A stretch of DNA of 64,000 nt, from assembly GCA_013180625.2 (NCBI GenBank), contig SNVD02013895.1:186001-250000 (forward strand). Reading direction: 5' to 3'. The translations under genes and the position numbers were made by a program. Every line of letters begins with the position of its first letter. Positions within the stretch are counted from its first letter, which is position 1. Positions 1 to 11,295 of the stretch are shown here, piece by piece. The stretch is from Boswellia sacra (Eukaryota; Streptophyta; Magnoliopsida; Sapindales; Burseraceae). The notes beneath the pieces were generated by a model. It did not search any database and was not told the DNA's origin. It saw only the letters and a list, made by a program, of their open reading frames with translations.

Positions 1-588
1 CTCTATTTATCCTTAAGTCAGTTCACAAATCCTTCGGAAGCTCAAATCTCGAATTCAAATTTCCTAAAAATTAAATCAAATCTGAAGAGAGGGAGATGGG
101 TTTCGGTCATCTGAAGACAGATAAATAACACTGGATTCATAACTCGTTTCAATGGCTTTCACACACATTAACCTACAAAAATCACATTAGTTTGCACCAG
201 ACATGCTTTCCACTTAGTTTAGCTGCTGCAGAGACTGTAAAAACAGACAAACATGAAAGGAACTAAGAGAGGGAGATGGGTTTCGGAAATGAGCCTTTGA
301 AAAAAAATTGAAAAATAAGGGTAATTGGGTCTTTTTATCAAGAAAGTGTCTATGGCATAAAAATTTTTGAGAACGTGTCTAAATTTCAACAAGGGTTCCT
401 AATTTTGTCTATTTTCTCAATTTTCCCAAGTAAATAATGGCAATGAATCACATAATATACAAGAAATACGAAAGATTGACAAGGTTCAAAACAGAAAAAA
501 GTGTACCTCATGATCATCAAAAGCTTGGTGTTTTCAGGTTCTTTTTTAGGACTTGAAGAAAACTTTTTCATTCTTTCAGTAACATATT
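1..588. other. AT-rich spacer with a short direct repeat
   Basis: No gene is supported here. A 22-bp direct repeat (85-106 and 265-286, core GAGGGAGATGGGTTTCGG) lies 180 bp apart, so a small local duplication or an unidentified exon or element edge is possible. The only sizeable reading frame (386-571, minus) has no recognisable similarity and unremarkable composition. Confidence 0.4.
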
Positions 589-597
589 TCTAACAAT

Positions 598-728
598 GGG
601 AAAATAATATATGACTTCCCTATCTTTTAGCTAAATATCATAGAGGTAGCTCTTTTGCATTTTTTTCTAAAAAGAGTCCTTATGTTTTGAAAAACCTCTT
701 TGCAGACCTCCCTTCTGTTACATTTACC
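598..728 (+). repeat. Left terminal inverted repeat of the MULE
   Basis: It matches the reverse complement of 2855-2983 over roughly 130 bp with scattered differences. Similarity fades just before the internal Harbinger-type insertion. Confidence 0.7.
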
Positions 729-758
729 GTTCCATGACATCATATTTTCATCCACTTA

Positions 759-1881
759 GGGCGTGTTTGATGCACCGGTTAGAATAGTATTGGACAACAT
801 TTCACGCATACACTGCGTTTGGCATTGCAATAACTCAAGATGGGATAGGGTGAGGGCGCATAAGGGCCGCATAACTTCTACACAAATTTGCCTGAAATTA
901 ACCCGCCTCTACCCCTGGTATTAGACCGCATAACTCTTCCTTCAATGTTCATAATCTCCTCCCTCTCTCCCATGATCGAATCACAACTCTTTTCCTCTGC
1001 AAAAATCCCCAAAAAATAAAAAATAAAAACTTCATCTCCACACAATTTGCGATGAAAAAAAGAAGAAGAAGCAAACTCGGTGGTAATAGACCTCCTCCTT
1101 TCCTCCGCCACTGCCGCTGTTACCCTCCCCCATTGCTACCTCTGTCGCCAACTCCAACTAAGAATCTCCATGGTAATAGATCTCCTTGCTTCCTCCCCCT
1201 CCACCAATGTCAGTCTCTTTTAACGCGGCCTCTGCCACCAACTCCATCTAAGAAACAGATCGGGCATGGCGTGAGAAAAAAAAAAGCAAATAGAAGAAAC
1301 GAAAAGAGCCGCTACACCAGGCAGCAATTGAAGTTTACTTGAAAAAAAAAGAAGAAGAAGGCAAACAGACGAAATAAAGGAGAATTTAAGAAGAGAAAGA
1401 AAACTGCAACTTGAATGAAGAAGGACGAAAAAAGAAAGGGAAAGCAGGGAGTGAGAGAAATTATAAAATTAAATATATTATTTACATTAAATAAATTTTA
1501 ATTAAAATAATTAAATATTAAAAATAATTAAAATAATAATTGTATATTTATGTATATACATATTTAGTTAAATATTTTTTCATCTTTTTTATAATTAAAA
1601 ATCTTAAATTTATTAATATATTATTAGTTTGAATTTATGAGTTTTTATTTTTAATTAAAAATTTATATGATTGTAATTGTTAATTATTTTAGTTTATTAT
1701 AAATAATATAATATAATATAATACAATTTTTTATCAAACGTAGTACTGTTTAATACTTATACAATGCAGTGACAAATCAAATGCAGTATATATTTACTTA
1801 GTCTTATACAATACAATTCAATACAATCATATTCAATACAATCACAATTATACTATACTATATACTGCATCAAACATGCCC
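759..1881. mobile_element. PIF/Harbinger-like non-autonomous element (large Tourist-type MITE)
   Basis: The ends are 16-bp inverted repeats, GGGCGTGTTTGATGCA at 759-774 and its complement with one mismatch at 1866-1881. Each is flanked by TTA (756-758 and 1882-1884). A TTA target duplication and GGGC-TGTTTG-type ends are hallmarks of the PIF/Harbinger superfamily. The 1.12-kb interior is partly pyrimidine/purine-rich (1050-1450) and then very AT-rich; no transposase is visible. A 96-codon plus frame at 1052-1342 is rich in Pro and Arg and is probably not a gene. The element lies wholly within the MULE and so inserted after it. Confidence 0.8.
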
Positions 1882-2854
1882 TTATAGCATAATTACCAAA
1901 ATAGCCTTATTTATCTTTAAAAAATGAGACATGCATAATGGATGGCGTTTCACTTCTTTCTCCCCAACCACCCACCCACATCATTTCTCTTCTTTTTCCC
2001 TTGGCCATCACATTTTTCTCTCTGCCTCCACCCATTAAACCACAGCCAGATGAACCAGCAATCACCACCAACAAGGAGCATCCACTGAAATCACTACCAT
2101 AAACACTGTCACCCCTCCCCCACCCCCTAATGCTAGTGGCACCAGCAACAGCCGCCAACGAGGAGACTTGAGGACATTGTGGCAACAGACGTTGGCTGCC
2201 GAAGCATGGTCCCCTACCGCATATCCTTGACTTGAGATGACTTTGAGCTTGAGCCTCAGCCTGTCCTCTGCATCAAGCTACGTGGCAACTTCCCAATTAA
2301 GACATCACAGATTAGAAGATCTTCGAACAACATTAATTAATTAGTAATTGTTAAATGATTTATTAGGTTTCCTTGCAGCATGAAACACGTTGACTAACAG
2401 ATGTCCTCCGAATTTGCGTGTTGGGAAGCTGCACTGCTCCAACATGTAGCTGCATTTAAGTGTGAAAAATCTTTAATGTTAAAGTGTGTAGTGTAGCCGC
2501 CATTGCAGCAGCTTCTTCGGCTCTTTCATTCATGAGCCATTCATTGTCGTTTCAGGACAGAACATTTTTGAAGTTTTTTTTTTCCAGGTATAACTAGAGG
2601 TGAGGGAGGGGAGAAATGATAATCTTATACAGCCAGGAGTGAGGGAGGGAAGGAGAGAAATGTTTGTCACCGTTTCTCTGGTTCTAGGGTAAGGGGCAGA
2701 GAACTGGGCGGAGGAAAAAGAAATAAAAAGAAAAAAATAGAAGGAAGAGAAAAGACATTGGAGAGGGAAAAATATTTTAATTTTTATATTACAACAAAAG
2801 CAAAGTTAAAAGACTAATTTAGCCTTTTAAAATTAATTTATTTACATTCATCTA

Positions 2855-2983
2855 ACGTCAAAACTAACATAAGGGAGGTCTACAGAAAGTTTTTCAAAAC
2901 ATAAGGACTATTTAAAAAAATATAAAAGAATCATCTCTATGACATTTAGCTAAAAGATGGGGGAGGTATATGTCATTATCCCT
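2855..2983 (-). repeat. Right terminal inverted repeat of the MULE
   Basis: It is the inverted partner of 598-728. It is better conserved at its outer end, where it reads GGGATAATGACATATACCTC on the minus strand. Confidence 0.7.
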
Positions 2984-3019
2984 TCCAACAATATTCCACC
3001 AAACATTTTAATCTTGGTA

Positions 3020-3175
3020 TATTGTTTTGAAGGTGTTGAAGGAACTAGACATTGCATGTTGTGGCGTTAGGACATTTTGTGGACTTCATCGTGGAATTGG
3101 AGAATACGAGATATGTAATAACCCTAATTAATGAGCATTTATATTGCGATGGCGATCTTACAAAATAGTTGGCAT
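3020..3175 (+). pseudogene. GDSL lipase last-exon fragment
   Basis: This stretch aligns with the start of exon 5 of the intact GDSL gene at 14877: both hold GCATG-TGTGGC-TT-GGACAT, then GTGGACTTCAT and GTGGAAT-GGAGAATA. It corresponds to the Cys-rich turn ahead of the catalytic Asp-x-x-His block. Stops and small indels break the frame and the Asp/His block is eroded. It is a relic of a further member of the local GDSL cluster. Confidence 0.75.
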
Positions 3176-3486
3176 GTCTCTTCCAAAATAGATGTCCCTT
3201 CCCGACACTCTAATTCTGACCTTATCACTAACTTTGCTCGTCTTTGTTAGTAGAGTACATTTGACAAAATCCAAGGTGTCTTTGACGGATTTCGAAAAGG
3301 TCAAAAAGAAAATTAATAACTTTTTTCAAGTGTTTTCCATCTAACAAAAGCAAATTATGAAAGTATTCAATTAAGCTTTAATGCACCGTCAAGAAATTAA
3401 AGCTTCAATATTTATCCAATAATAAACTTTCAAACCCCAATGCTTAATTTATTGTGACCTAACATTTCTGGACTAGTATCAGCAAC

Positions 3487-3553
3487 TACACAAGGTCCAG
3501 CACTTGCGAAGTTGGCCCCATTAATGAATTACGTGGTCCAGGTGCCGAGTACC
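3487..3553 (-). pseudogene. GDSL lipase exon-2 fragment, minus strand
   Basis: Read on the minus strand, this matches exon 2 of the intact GDSL genes: a Pro-Gly stretch, then N-G-A-N-F-A-S-A-G, the block that carries the oxyanion-hole Gly. Only about 67 bp remain. It lies in opposite orientation to the fragment at 3020-3175, so the two are either parts of two lost genes or one rearranged copy. Confidence 0.7.
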
Positions 3554-4064
3554 ATTTTTATTTTGTCAACAAGCCCTTTTATTATCTATTGAAGGAGAGA
3601 GCTGCTCTCTCAGGAGTTCAAGAACATTAAAAGAACGAATCAATAGATAAGGAGAGATCAAACGAGAAGGAACAAGCCGTCAGGGATATGTACTTAGTAT
3701 AACCTTAAAAATTAAGTTCTCAAATTGCCCTTAATTAAGTTGTTTGACCATGCTTTGTAACACAATTTTTTGTAATCTGAATGAGACTGTTGCACCAATT
3801 ACCAGAATTGAACAGTGGCTTCGGTTGCAAGTAATTAATTGCAGTTAGTAATGAAGGAGAAAAATCTACAACTAAGAGAGAAATCTAAATAGAGAAAAGA
3901 AAGGTGCTCTGTTTTCTAATAGTAATCTTCCTCAAAACTGCTCTCTCTCCTTTTATCAATAATATTGAGCTGCTTTCTGAATCCTTTAAACTTGATAGTA
4001 TTGTCTATTTGAATCCGTGAACAAGTCATAGTCCCAGTCAAATCAAGTACATATTATTCCTTTC
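3554..4064. other. Spacer before the copia insertion
   Basis: This is AT-rich sequence without a supported gene. A purine-rich stretch (3590-3680) and a pyrimidine-rich stretch near 3950 are visible. The last five bases (4060-4064, CTTTC) are the left target duplication of the copia element. Confidence 0.4.
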
Positions 4065-4491
4065 TGTGAGTGGGTGAAGGCATTTTGCCTTTCACCCAAA
4101 CCTTTAAGTGGGGAGGTTAGGCTATATATTAAAGCCTCCTCCTCCCCTTATACTTGCATCAAGCTTATGTATTAAACTTTTCACTTCTTCCTCTCACATA
4201 ATCTCCTCCATTCTAATTGTGAGAGAGATTGTAATATTTTTCTTCATAGTGAAATATTTTCGGTCTTGTCCCGTGGAGGTTTCCCTCAAATTGAGGGTTT
4301 TACCACGTTAAATATTTGTGCCTTTATTTTCTTTATTGCCTTTAGTTTATTTATTATGGAAGGCTGAGCCGCCCAAGTTGTCTATTTTATTTATTGTGGA
4401 GGGCAGTGCCACACAAATTGTTATTTCTAACATAATAATTTGTTTCTTGTCTTTTATTTGAGCTGCGGTAGGAGTGTTCAATCTCCTAACA
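4065..4491 (+). repeat. 5' LTR of the copia element
   Basis: This is a 427-bp LTR, 20 bp shorter than the 3' copy because a segment after the terminal hairpin is missing (near 4102). The first 35 bases hold an inverted repeat (GGGTGAAGGCA against TGCCTTTCACCC). A TATA-like GCTATATATTAAAG lies near 4120-4133, where transcription probably starts. Confidence 0.95.
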
Positions 4492-4492
4492 G

Positions 4493-4504
4493 TGGTATCA
4501 GAGC
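4493..4504 (+). other. Primer-binding site (initiator-Met tRNA)
   Basis: TGGTATCAGAGC starts one base after the 5' LTR. It is complementary to the 3' end of plant initiator methionine tRNA, the usual primer for minus-strand synthesis in copia elements. Confidence 0.95.
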
Positions 4505-4719
4505 AAGGTTGCGAAGGCAGAGCCAAGGATTAGGACAGTGAGTGGTTACTTGTATGGTTATAAAAATTGTCTAGGAAAGCTTTGTCAAAAAGACGATAAG
4601 AGTCTAAGGAGACTGGATTTTAAGTGGGACCGCTTGTGACCCCTCCAGTGTTTCCTGGAAGCTTTCCTGGTGTATATTAAATCGTACCGGCACTTACTAC
4701 TATTCTTGGTTACTGTTTA

Positions 4720-4812
4720 GCAGTGGTGTACGTATACGGATACTATTACTGTTCACGTATACGATACTATTCAAGGGTACTGTTCACATATACGGTACTG
4801 TTCACTACAAGA
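4720..4812 (+). repeat. Short imperfect repeats in the copia leader
   Basis: Units resembling GTATACGRTACTATT and TACTGTTCAC alternate about four times just upstream of the gag start. They add an open, Tyr-rich stretch in frame with the polyprotein, but the start at 4816 gives the usual gag N-terminus. Confidence 0.6.
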
Positions 4813-4815
4813 CAA

Positions 4816-7800
4816 ATGGCAGCCAAATTCAAGATAGAGAAGTTCGATGGAAACAACTTTGGGCTATGGAAAATTAAAATAAAGGCTATCTTGAGAAAAG
4901 AAAATTGCCTTGAAGCAATTGATGGAAGACCGGAAAATATGCAAGATGAAAATAAATGGGAGAAGATAGATGGTGATGCGATGGCAAGTCTACATCTAGC
5001 AGTTGCAGATGAAGTGCTATCAAGTATTCAAGAATTAAACTCTGCAAAGGAGATTTGGGATACTTTGACAAGTTTGTATGAAGCCAAATCTCTACACAAC
5101 AAAATTTTCTTGAAAAGAAAGCTGTACACTCTTCGTATGTCAGAAACCACTCCGGTGACTGAACATATCAACACTTTGAAGACGTTATTCTCTCAACTCT
5201 CAACCATAGAGCATAACATAGAAGAGAAGGAACGTGCTGAGCTTCTACTTCAGAGTCTACCTGATTCATATGATAATCTCATCCTCAACTTGGCAAATGG
5301 TTCAATGAAGTCATCTCTAATCTTTAATGATGTTGCGGCTGCTGTCTTAGAAGAAGAAAGCAGACGTAAAAACAAGGAAGACAGAATAATGACTTCTCAA
5401 CATGCAGAGGCTTTATCCGCCAACAGAGGGAGATCAAGGGAACGTGGTTCCAGTGGGAGTCACAATCAGAACAGGGGAAAGTCTAAAGGAAGGAAGCTTA
5501 TTAAATGCTACCATTGTGGAAAGCAAGGGCACGTGAAAAACGAGTGTTGGCATCTTAAGAAGAATGGAGAGGGAAACAGCAAAGGAAAAGAAACTGAGTC
5601 GTCAGCATCTCAGGGTTGTGTAGCAAGTACTTCAGGGAATGACGAAATCTTGTGCAGCGAGGCAACAACAGTTGTGGAAGGCAGAAAAAGGTTTGCTGAT
5701 ATATGGTTAATTGATTCAGCAGCAACATGGCATATGACTTCTAGAAGAGATTGGTTCTATCAATATAAACCTATCTCAGAAGGGTCTGTGTACATGGGTG
5801 ATGATCATGCCTTAAAAATCGCTGGTATTGGAACCATCAAAGTAAAAATGTTTGATGGTACGATTCGCACTATCCAAGATGTACGACATGTGACTGGCTT
5901 GAAGAAAAATTTGCTATCGATGGGACAGTTGGATGACCTCGGATGTGAGTTCCATACGAAAAATGGGATCATGAAGGTTGTCAGAGGCGCACTTGTGGTG
6001 ATGAAGGCAGAAAAGATTGCTGCTAACCTATACATGCTCCATGGAGAAACGGTTCAGGAGGCAGAAATAGCGGTTGCTAGTTCTGGAGAAGAATTGTCTA
6101 TGATATGGCATCAAAGACTTGGCCATATGTCCGAAAAGGGTTTGAAGATTCTCTCTAATCGAAAATTACTTCCTAGAATCAAAACTGTAAGTTTACCATT
6201 CTGTGAGCATTGTGTTATTAGCAAGCAGAGTAGACTGAGTTTTAGCAGATCTATTGCTAGGAGTAAAAACATTCTAGACTTGATTCATTCTGATGTTTGG
6301 GAATCACCGGTTACGTCCCTAGGAGGAGCAAACTACTTTTTATTGTTTGTGGATGATTATTCTAGGAGATGTTGGGTATATGTCATCAAGAAAAAGTCAG
6401 ATGTATTTCCTGTATTCAAAGCCTTCAAAACACAAGTGGAACTTGAATCCGGAAAAAGGATCAAGTGTTTGAGGACAGATAATGGGAGAGAATTTTGCAA
6501 CAAGGAGTTTGACGCATTTTGCAGTCAAGAAGGTATAAAACGGCAGAAGACAGTTGCTTACACACCACAACAAAATGGAGTGGCAGAGCGGACAAATAGA
6601 ACTCTCGCAGAAAGAATGAGAGCGTTACTGAGGACTGCGGGTTTACCCAATACATTTTGGGCAGAAGCAGCCACTACAGCCTGTTACTTGATAAATAGGT
6701 CTCCATCAACAGCAATTGAGATGAAAACACCTATGGAGATGTGGACTGGTAAGCCAACTGATTATTCCTCCCTTCATATTTTCGGATGTCCTGCTTATGT
6801 GATGTATCATGACCAAGAAAGAACGAAGCTGGATCCAAAATCCAGGAAATGTATCTTCTTGGGATATGCTGATGGAGTAAAGGGGTATCGCTTATGGGAT
6901 CCTACTGCCCATAAGATTGTCATCAGCAGGGATGTTGTCTTTATAGAAGACATATTTAAATGTGAAGAAAGTGATAGCACGAAGAAAAATGTTGAGACTA
7001 TATCAATACAGGAAGAAACAGTTTCTTCTGAAGCAATACCAGAACACGATGATCAAGAACCAGTTGAGTCTGAAGCACCTGAAGTCCGTCGATCAACTCG
7101 AGAAAGAAGGGAACCTTCTTGGCACTCAGAATATGTGATGGCAAGCAATGTTGCATACTGTCTCTTAACAGAAGATGGGGAGCCTTCCACCTTTCAGGAG
7201 GCTATAAAAAGTTCTGATGCATCTCTATGGATGACAGCAATGCATGAAGAGATGGAAGCTTTAGACAAAAACAAGACATGGGATCTTGTGCCATTACCAC
7301 ATGGAAGAAAAGCCATCGAAACAAATGGGTCTACAAGATCAAACGTGATGGGAATGATCAAGTGGAGCGGTATCGTGCTAGACTGGTGGTCAAAGGATAT
7401 GCTCAGAAAGAAGGAGTTGATTTCAATGAGATATTCTCTCCTGTGGTAAGACTTACAACAATTCGAGCAGTCTTGGCTATGTGTGCTACTTTTGACTTAC
7501 ACTTAGAGCAGTTAGATGTAAAAACTGCATTTCTTCATGGAGAACTTGAAGAAGAAATTTATATGCTCCAACCGGAAGGTTTTGTTAAAGAAGGAAAAGA
7601 GAACTTGGTTTGCAGGTTGACCAAATCTCTGTACGGCTTAAAACAGGCGCCAAGGTGTTGGTACAAGAGATTTGATTCATTCATCATCAGCCTTGGGTAC
7701 AACAGACTCAGTTCAGATCATTGTACTTATTACAAGAGGTTTGAGGAAGACTTTATCATTTTGCTGTTGTACGTGGACGATATGTTGGTAACAGGCACTA

Positions 7801-8735
7801 ACAAAGATCAGGTCCAAGAATTAAAGGCACAATTGGCTAGGGGATTTGAAATGAAGGATTTAGGACCGGCAAACAAGATTCTAGGGATGCAAATTCACCG
7901 AGACAGAAAAAACAGGAAGATTTGGCTATCTCAAAAGAACTACTCGAAGAAAATCTTGCGCCGCTTCAACATGCAAGATTGTAAGCCAATTTCTACCCCA
8001 TTTCCTGTTAATCATAAATTATCCTCAAGTATGAGTCCTAGCAATGAAGCGGAGAGGATGGAAATGTCTCGAGTACCGTATGCATCAGCAGTAGGGAGCC
8101 TAATGTATGCTATGATTTGTACAAGACCAGACATTGCACAAGCAGTGGGAGCGGTCAGTAGATTCATGGCTAATCCGGGAAGAGAGCATTGGAATTCTGT
8201 TAAGAGGATCCTTAGATACATCAAAGGAACCTCTGATGCTGCACTATGCTATGGAGGATCAGAGTTCATTGTCAGGGGCTATGTTGATTCAGATTTTGCT
8301 GGAGATATTGACAAAAGGAAGTCCACTACAGGCTATGTGTTTACACTTGCAGGAGGTGCTGTGAGCTGGGTATCCAAACTTCAAACTGTTGTGGCTCTAT
8401 CTACAACAGAAGCAGAGTATATGGCAGCTACACAAGCTTGCAAAGAAGCTGTTTGGATCAAAAGGTTATTGGAGGAACTCGGGCACAAACAAGAGAAGAT
8501 TTCTTTATTTTGTGACAGTTAGAGTGCCTTGCATATTGCAAGGAATCCAGCCTTTCATTCAAGAACGAAGCACATAGGAGTTCAATATCATTATGTACGA
8601 GAAGTAGTAGAAGACGGAATAGTGGATATGCAGAAAATCCACACGAAGGACAACATAGCAGATGCATTAACCAAACCAATCAATGCTGACAAGTTCATCT
8701 GGTGTAGGACGTCTTGTGGCCTGTTAGAGACGTGA
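4816..8735 (+). pseudogene. Copia gag-pol polyprotein, disrupted
   Basis: The chosen start (4816) opens a typical copia GAG (KFDG-NF--W motif). Visible in order are the CX2CX4HX4C zinc knuckle (from about residue 231), the protease region with D-S-A at residue 300, the integrase HHCC zinc region (6106-6230) and catalytic core with TDNGREF, then reverse transcriptase with YVDD (about 7770), and RNase H ending in the ADALTKP motif near 8665. The frame shifts by one base near 7316, between integrase and reverse transcriptase, and a TAG at 8520-8522 falls inside RNase H. The protease Asp is followed by Ser-Ala where Ser/Thr-Gly is usual. The product would act in cytoplasmic particles and the nucleus for transposition. 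Confidence 0.95.
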
Positions 8736-8776
8736 GCAGCATGTATAGAGACAAGACTGAAAGGAAAAATGCCTTC

Positions 8777-8787
8777 AAGTGGGAGAA
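8777..8787 (+). other. Polypurine tract of the copia element
   Basis: AAGTGGGAGAA abuts the 3' LTR and is the expected plus-strand primer site. Confidence 0.85.
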
Positions 8788-9234
8788 TGTGAGTGGGTGA
8801 AGGCATTTTGCCTTTCACCCAAACCCACATCGGTGGAAAATTAATTTTAAGTGGGGAGGTTAGGCTATATATTAAAGCCTCCTCCTCCCCTTATACTTGC
8901 ACCAAGCTTATGTATTAAGCTTTTCACTTCTTCCTCTCACATAATCTCCTCCATTCTAATTGTGAGAGAGATTGTAATATTTTTCTTCATAGTGAAATAT
9001 TTTCGGTCTTGTCCCGTGGAGGTTTCCCTCAAATTGAGGGTTTTACCACGTTAAATATTTGTGCCTTTATTTTCTTTATTGCCTTTAGTTTATTTATTGT
9101 GGAAGGCTGAGCCGCCCAAGTTGTCTATTTTATTTATTGTGGAGGGCAGTGCCACCCAAATTGTTATTTCTAACATAACAATTTGTTTCTCGTCTTTTAT
9201 TTGAGCTGCGGTAGGAGTGTTCAATCTCCTAACA
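8788..9234 (+). repeat. 3' LTR of the copia element
   Basis: This 447-bp LTR is the longer version: it has the 20 bp (near 8826-8845) that the 5' LTR lacks. It ends CCTAACA and is followed by the CTTTC target duplication (9235-9239). Confidence 0.95.
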
Positions 9235-9506
9235 CTTTCTTATGGGAATAATTTTATTTTCGATTTTAAAGTATCTTACACCAAAATGTTTGCTTAGTTG
9301 AGACAATTCTTGATGGAAGAATTGATAAATGAAGGAATATATGATTGCTAAACGGCAATGCAATTGCTTCATTTTTCAACAGTAAACCCAAGAAAATTTC
9401 TTTATATGATTATGAATCAACTCACAAAAGTTTATTATTTCTCCCGAACATTTATTAATAGGCCAATAACATAATTCAAGATGGGAAACCTCTTTAAAAT
9501 GATGAT

Positions 9507-11295
9507 TTATTCATCCACAGACGCACAATCAGATTCCAAAAAATTCTTAATCTCATCATCAAGCTCAAGTTCAAATAGTTGCTTCATGTTAAGAGGTGAA
9601 GTAATATTGGTTCCTCCACTCCACAACAGGTCAACTACTTGAGAGTTAGCATGTTCAGTAAGATGCTCTCCATCCCAATACATGTATTCATAAGGATCAG
9701 GGCACAATTCATAGTCTCCAACTCCGCAATCGGTGCCGTGATATGTCCCATTGCCACAACATCCATAGTCTACCACTTTCAAGCCTTCAAAACAAACACA
9801 ACACCACCAAAGATCAAAACATCTGCTATAGAAACATTATTTTAAAAAAAAATGTTATACTATGATATTGGATCGATAATAATGTTTTCAGTGTTTCACT
9901 ATCTCTAGAACCATTAGATAGGTACCAAAGTGGAGCATAGTGACTCATCCAATGCTAGATCGATAACATTATTTGAATCATGTATGCATATGATAAATTT
10001 TGTTACTACAACTCACCATATTTTGATGGGTTATTAGTCATATCAATAAGCAGAGAGTAGAAATCAAAAATTAGATATTTGAATCCTGGTAATTGGGCCT
10101 CTAGTTGCTTAGTGGCGTTAACTTGGACATTGTTGAGTAGCAAAGCCATTTCCGAAACCTCATCATAACACTCATCTATACCAAGACCATATGATTGTTT
10201 TGTTGTTGGTTGGCAACCCATGTACGCAATGTTTTGAAATGCAAACTTTCTTCCTCCTACTTCATATATTTCCTGAGAAAAAATAAATAAACATATAGGC
10301 AAAACCTTATAAATAAAATAAATTACTTTATATACTCTCATGATACATATTAAGATCAACTTTATCTGATTCATGACTTTGATTGCTACAGTCATGTCAT
10401 GGCGATCACTCTTAATTTACCAGTGATTGAGGAGAGGCAACTTACCTTGACAACGTATGTTATGTTTCCAATCACTTCGTTTGCATATTCTTGTTTCTGA
10501 GATTTTGTAGCATTAGGGTAATTACCAACAAAGATCCACAAATCATTACCACCAATACTAAACAAATAAACTGCATTCATTAGTAACTTCTTTGCCTCTG
10601 CATCACCCAGCTGCTCTGTCAACAAACTGGACACATTCTTGAAGTCCCTCAACTGTATATGAAGATTAAGCTGGAAAAATACAAGGCACAGTGTAACTAC
10701 TAAGCAATTGAAGAGCTGTTTTTATGAACTTAATTAACATTTAACAGCAGTTCACAGAAGATCAGTGCTAATACGACAGGAATTTAAATACCGTATTTCG
10801 ATCACTCTCAGGAAGAACACAAGCTCCAGCACTTGCAAAGTTGGTTCCATTAAAAAATTGTTGTCCAGGTTCTAAATACGGTTTCCAATAAGGTAAGTTT
10901 GCATACTTGGCTGCAATAGAATCCAAGAATTGGTTGACAGATTGGCATATCTTGGCACAAAGAGATTGTGTCAAAACAACTGATAGATAAACTATCTTAC
11001 CAACAAAGTCAGGGATCAAACGGCCATCGCTGAATCTTCCAGTTGGATACTTGAAAAAGGTCTCCCCATAAGGTGGGAAATTTGCCTTGTAACCAAAGCT
11101 GATATTGAGGAAGTTATTGTTTCCAGGATCATATAACGAGTCCCCAAAGACAAACAGTGCAGCATGTTTGTTAACCTGCCTGCTGGACTGAGCTTGCGAG
11201 CTTGCTGTAGCAACAATTCCAGAAATACATAATATTGAGGCATAAAAGGCGAAGCCAAAATTTTGCATAGCTGATACCATCTTCTCTACTTCCAA
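9507..11295 (-). CDS. GDSL esterase/lipase, GLIP-type, five exons
   Basis: This is a secreted SGNH hydrolase expected to cleave ester bonds of lipids or acylated metabolites in the apoplast. Proposed coding exons on the minus strand are 11001-11295, 10792-10910, 10446-10670, 10017-10272 and 9507-9784, giving 390 residues with all phases consistent. The N-terminus is hydrophobic (about residues 10-32), as for a signal peptide; Met1, Met6 or Met10 could start. Block I FGDS has the nucleophile Ser53, followed by YDPGNNN. Block II is NFASAGA, block III GGND (Asn180), and the C-terminal block WDGEHLTEHAN has Asp336 and His339. All four catalytic or oxyanion blocks are intact. Intron 1 (10911-11000) is 90 bp, a multiple of three, with no stop. 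The closest relatives appear to be the GLIP1/GLIP5 group, by the FVFGDS-YDPGNNN pattern; this is inference. It is divergent to the GDSL gene at 13142. Confidence 0.92.

Larger units (their letters stand above)
598..2983. mobile_element. Mutator-like (MULE) non-autonomous element
   Basis: About 130 bp at the left end (598-728) reappear in inverted orientation at the right end (about 2855-2983). The shared ends read GGGA-AATA/GGGATAATG, then TCTTTTAGCTAAAT, then TCCTTATGTTTTGAAAAAC and GACCTCCCTT. Long terminal inverted repeats that begin with GGG are typical of plant MULEs. The flanks carry a near-identical 9-mer, TCTAACAAT (589-597) and TCCAACAAT (2984-2992), which fits a 9-bp target duplication with one change. 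No transposase is visible inside, so it is non-autonomous. The segment 1890-2855 has somewhat higher GC and a 92-codon minus frame; whether it is captured gene sequence is unknown. Confidence 0.72.
4065..9234 (+). mobile_element. Ty1/copia LTR retrotransposon, nearly intact
   Basis: The 5170-bp element is bounded by LTRs that start TGTGAGTGGG and end CCTAACA, with a perfect 5-bp target duplication CTTTC (4060-4064 and 9235-9239). It has a primer-binding site after the 5' LTR and a purine tract before the 3' LTR. The domain order GAG, protease, integrase, reverse transcriptase, RNase H marks the copia superfamily. By eye the LTRs differ at about six substitutions over about 427 shared bases plus one 20-bp indel, which indicates recent insertion. 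The coding region has a frameshift and an internal stop, so this copy cannot make its own full polyprotein. Confidence 0.96.

Noticed and set aside
1052..1342. 96-codon basic, Pro-rich frame inside the Harbinger-like element
   Set aside because: It lies in purine/pyrimidine-biased DNA with no transposase motif; likely a chance frame.
4108..4311. 67-codon frame repeated at 8851-9054
   Set aside because: It is present twice only because it lies in both copia LTRs; no coding role is expected.
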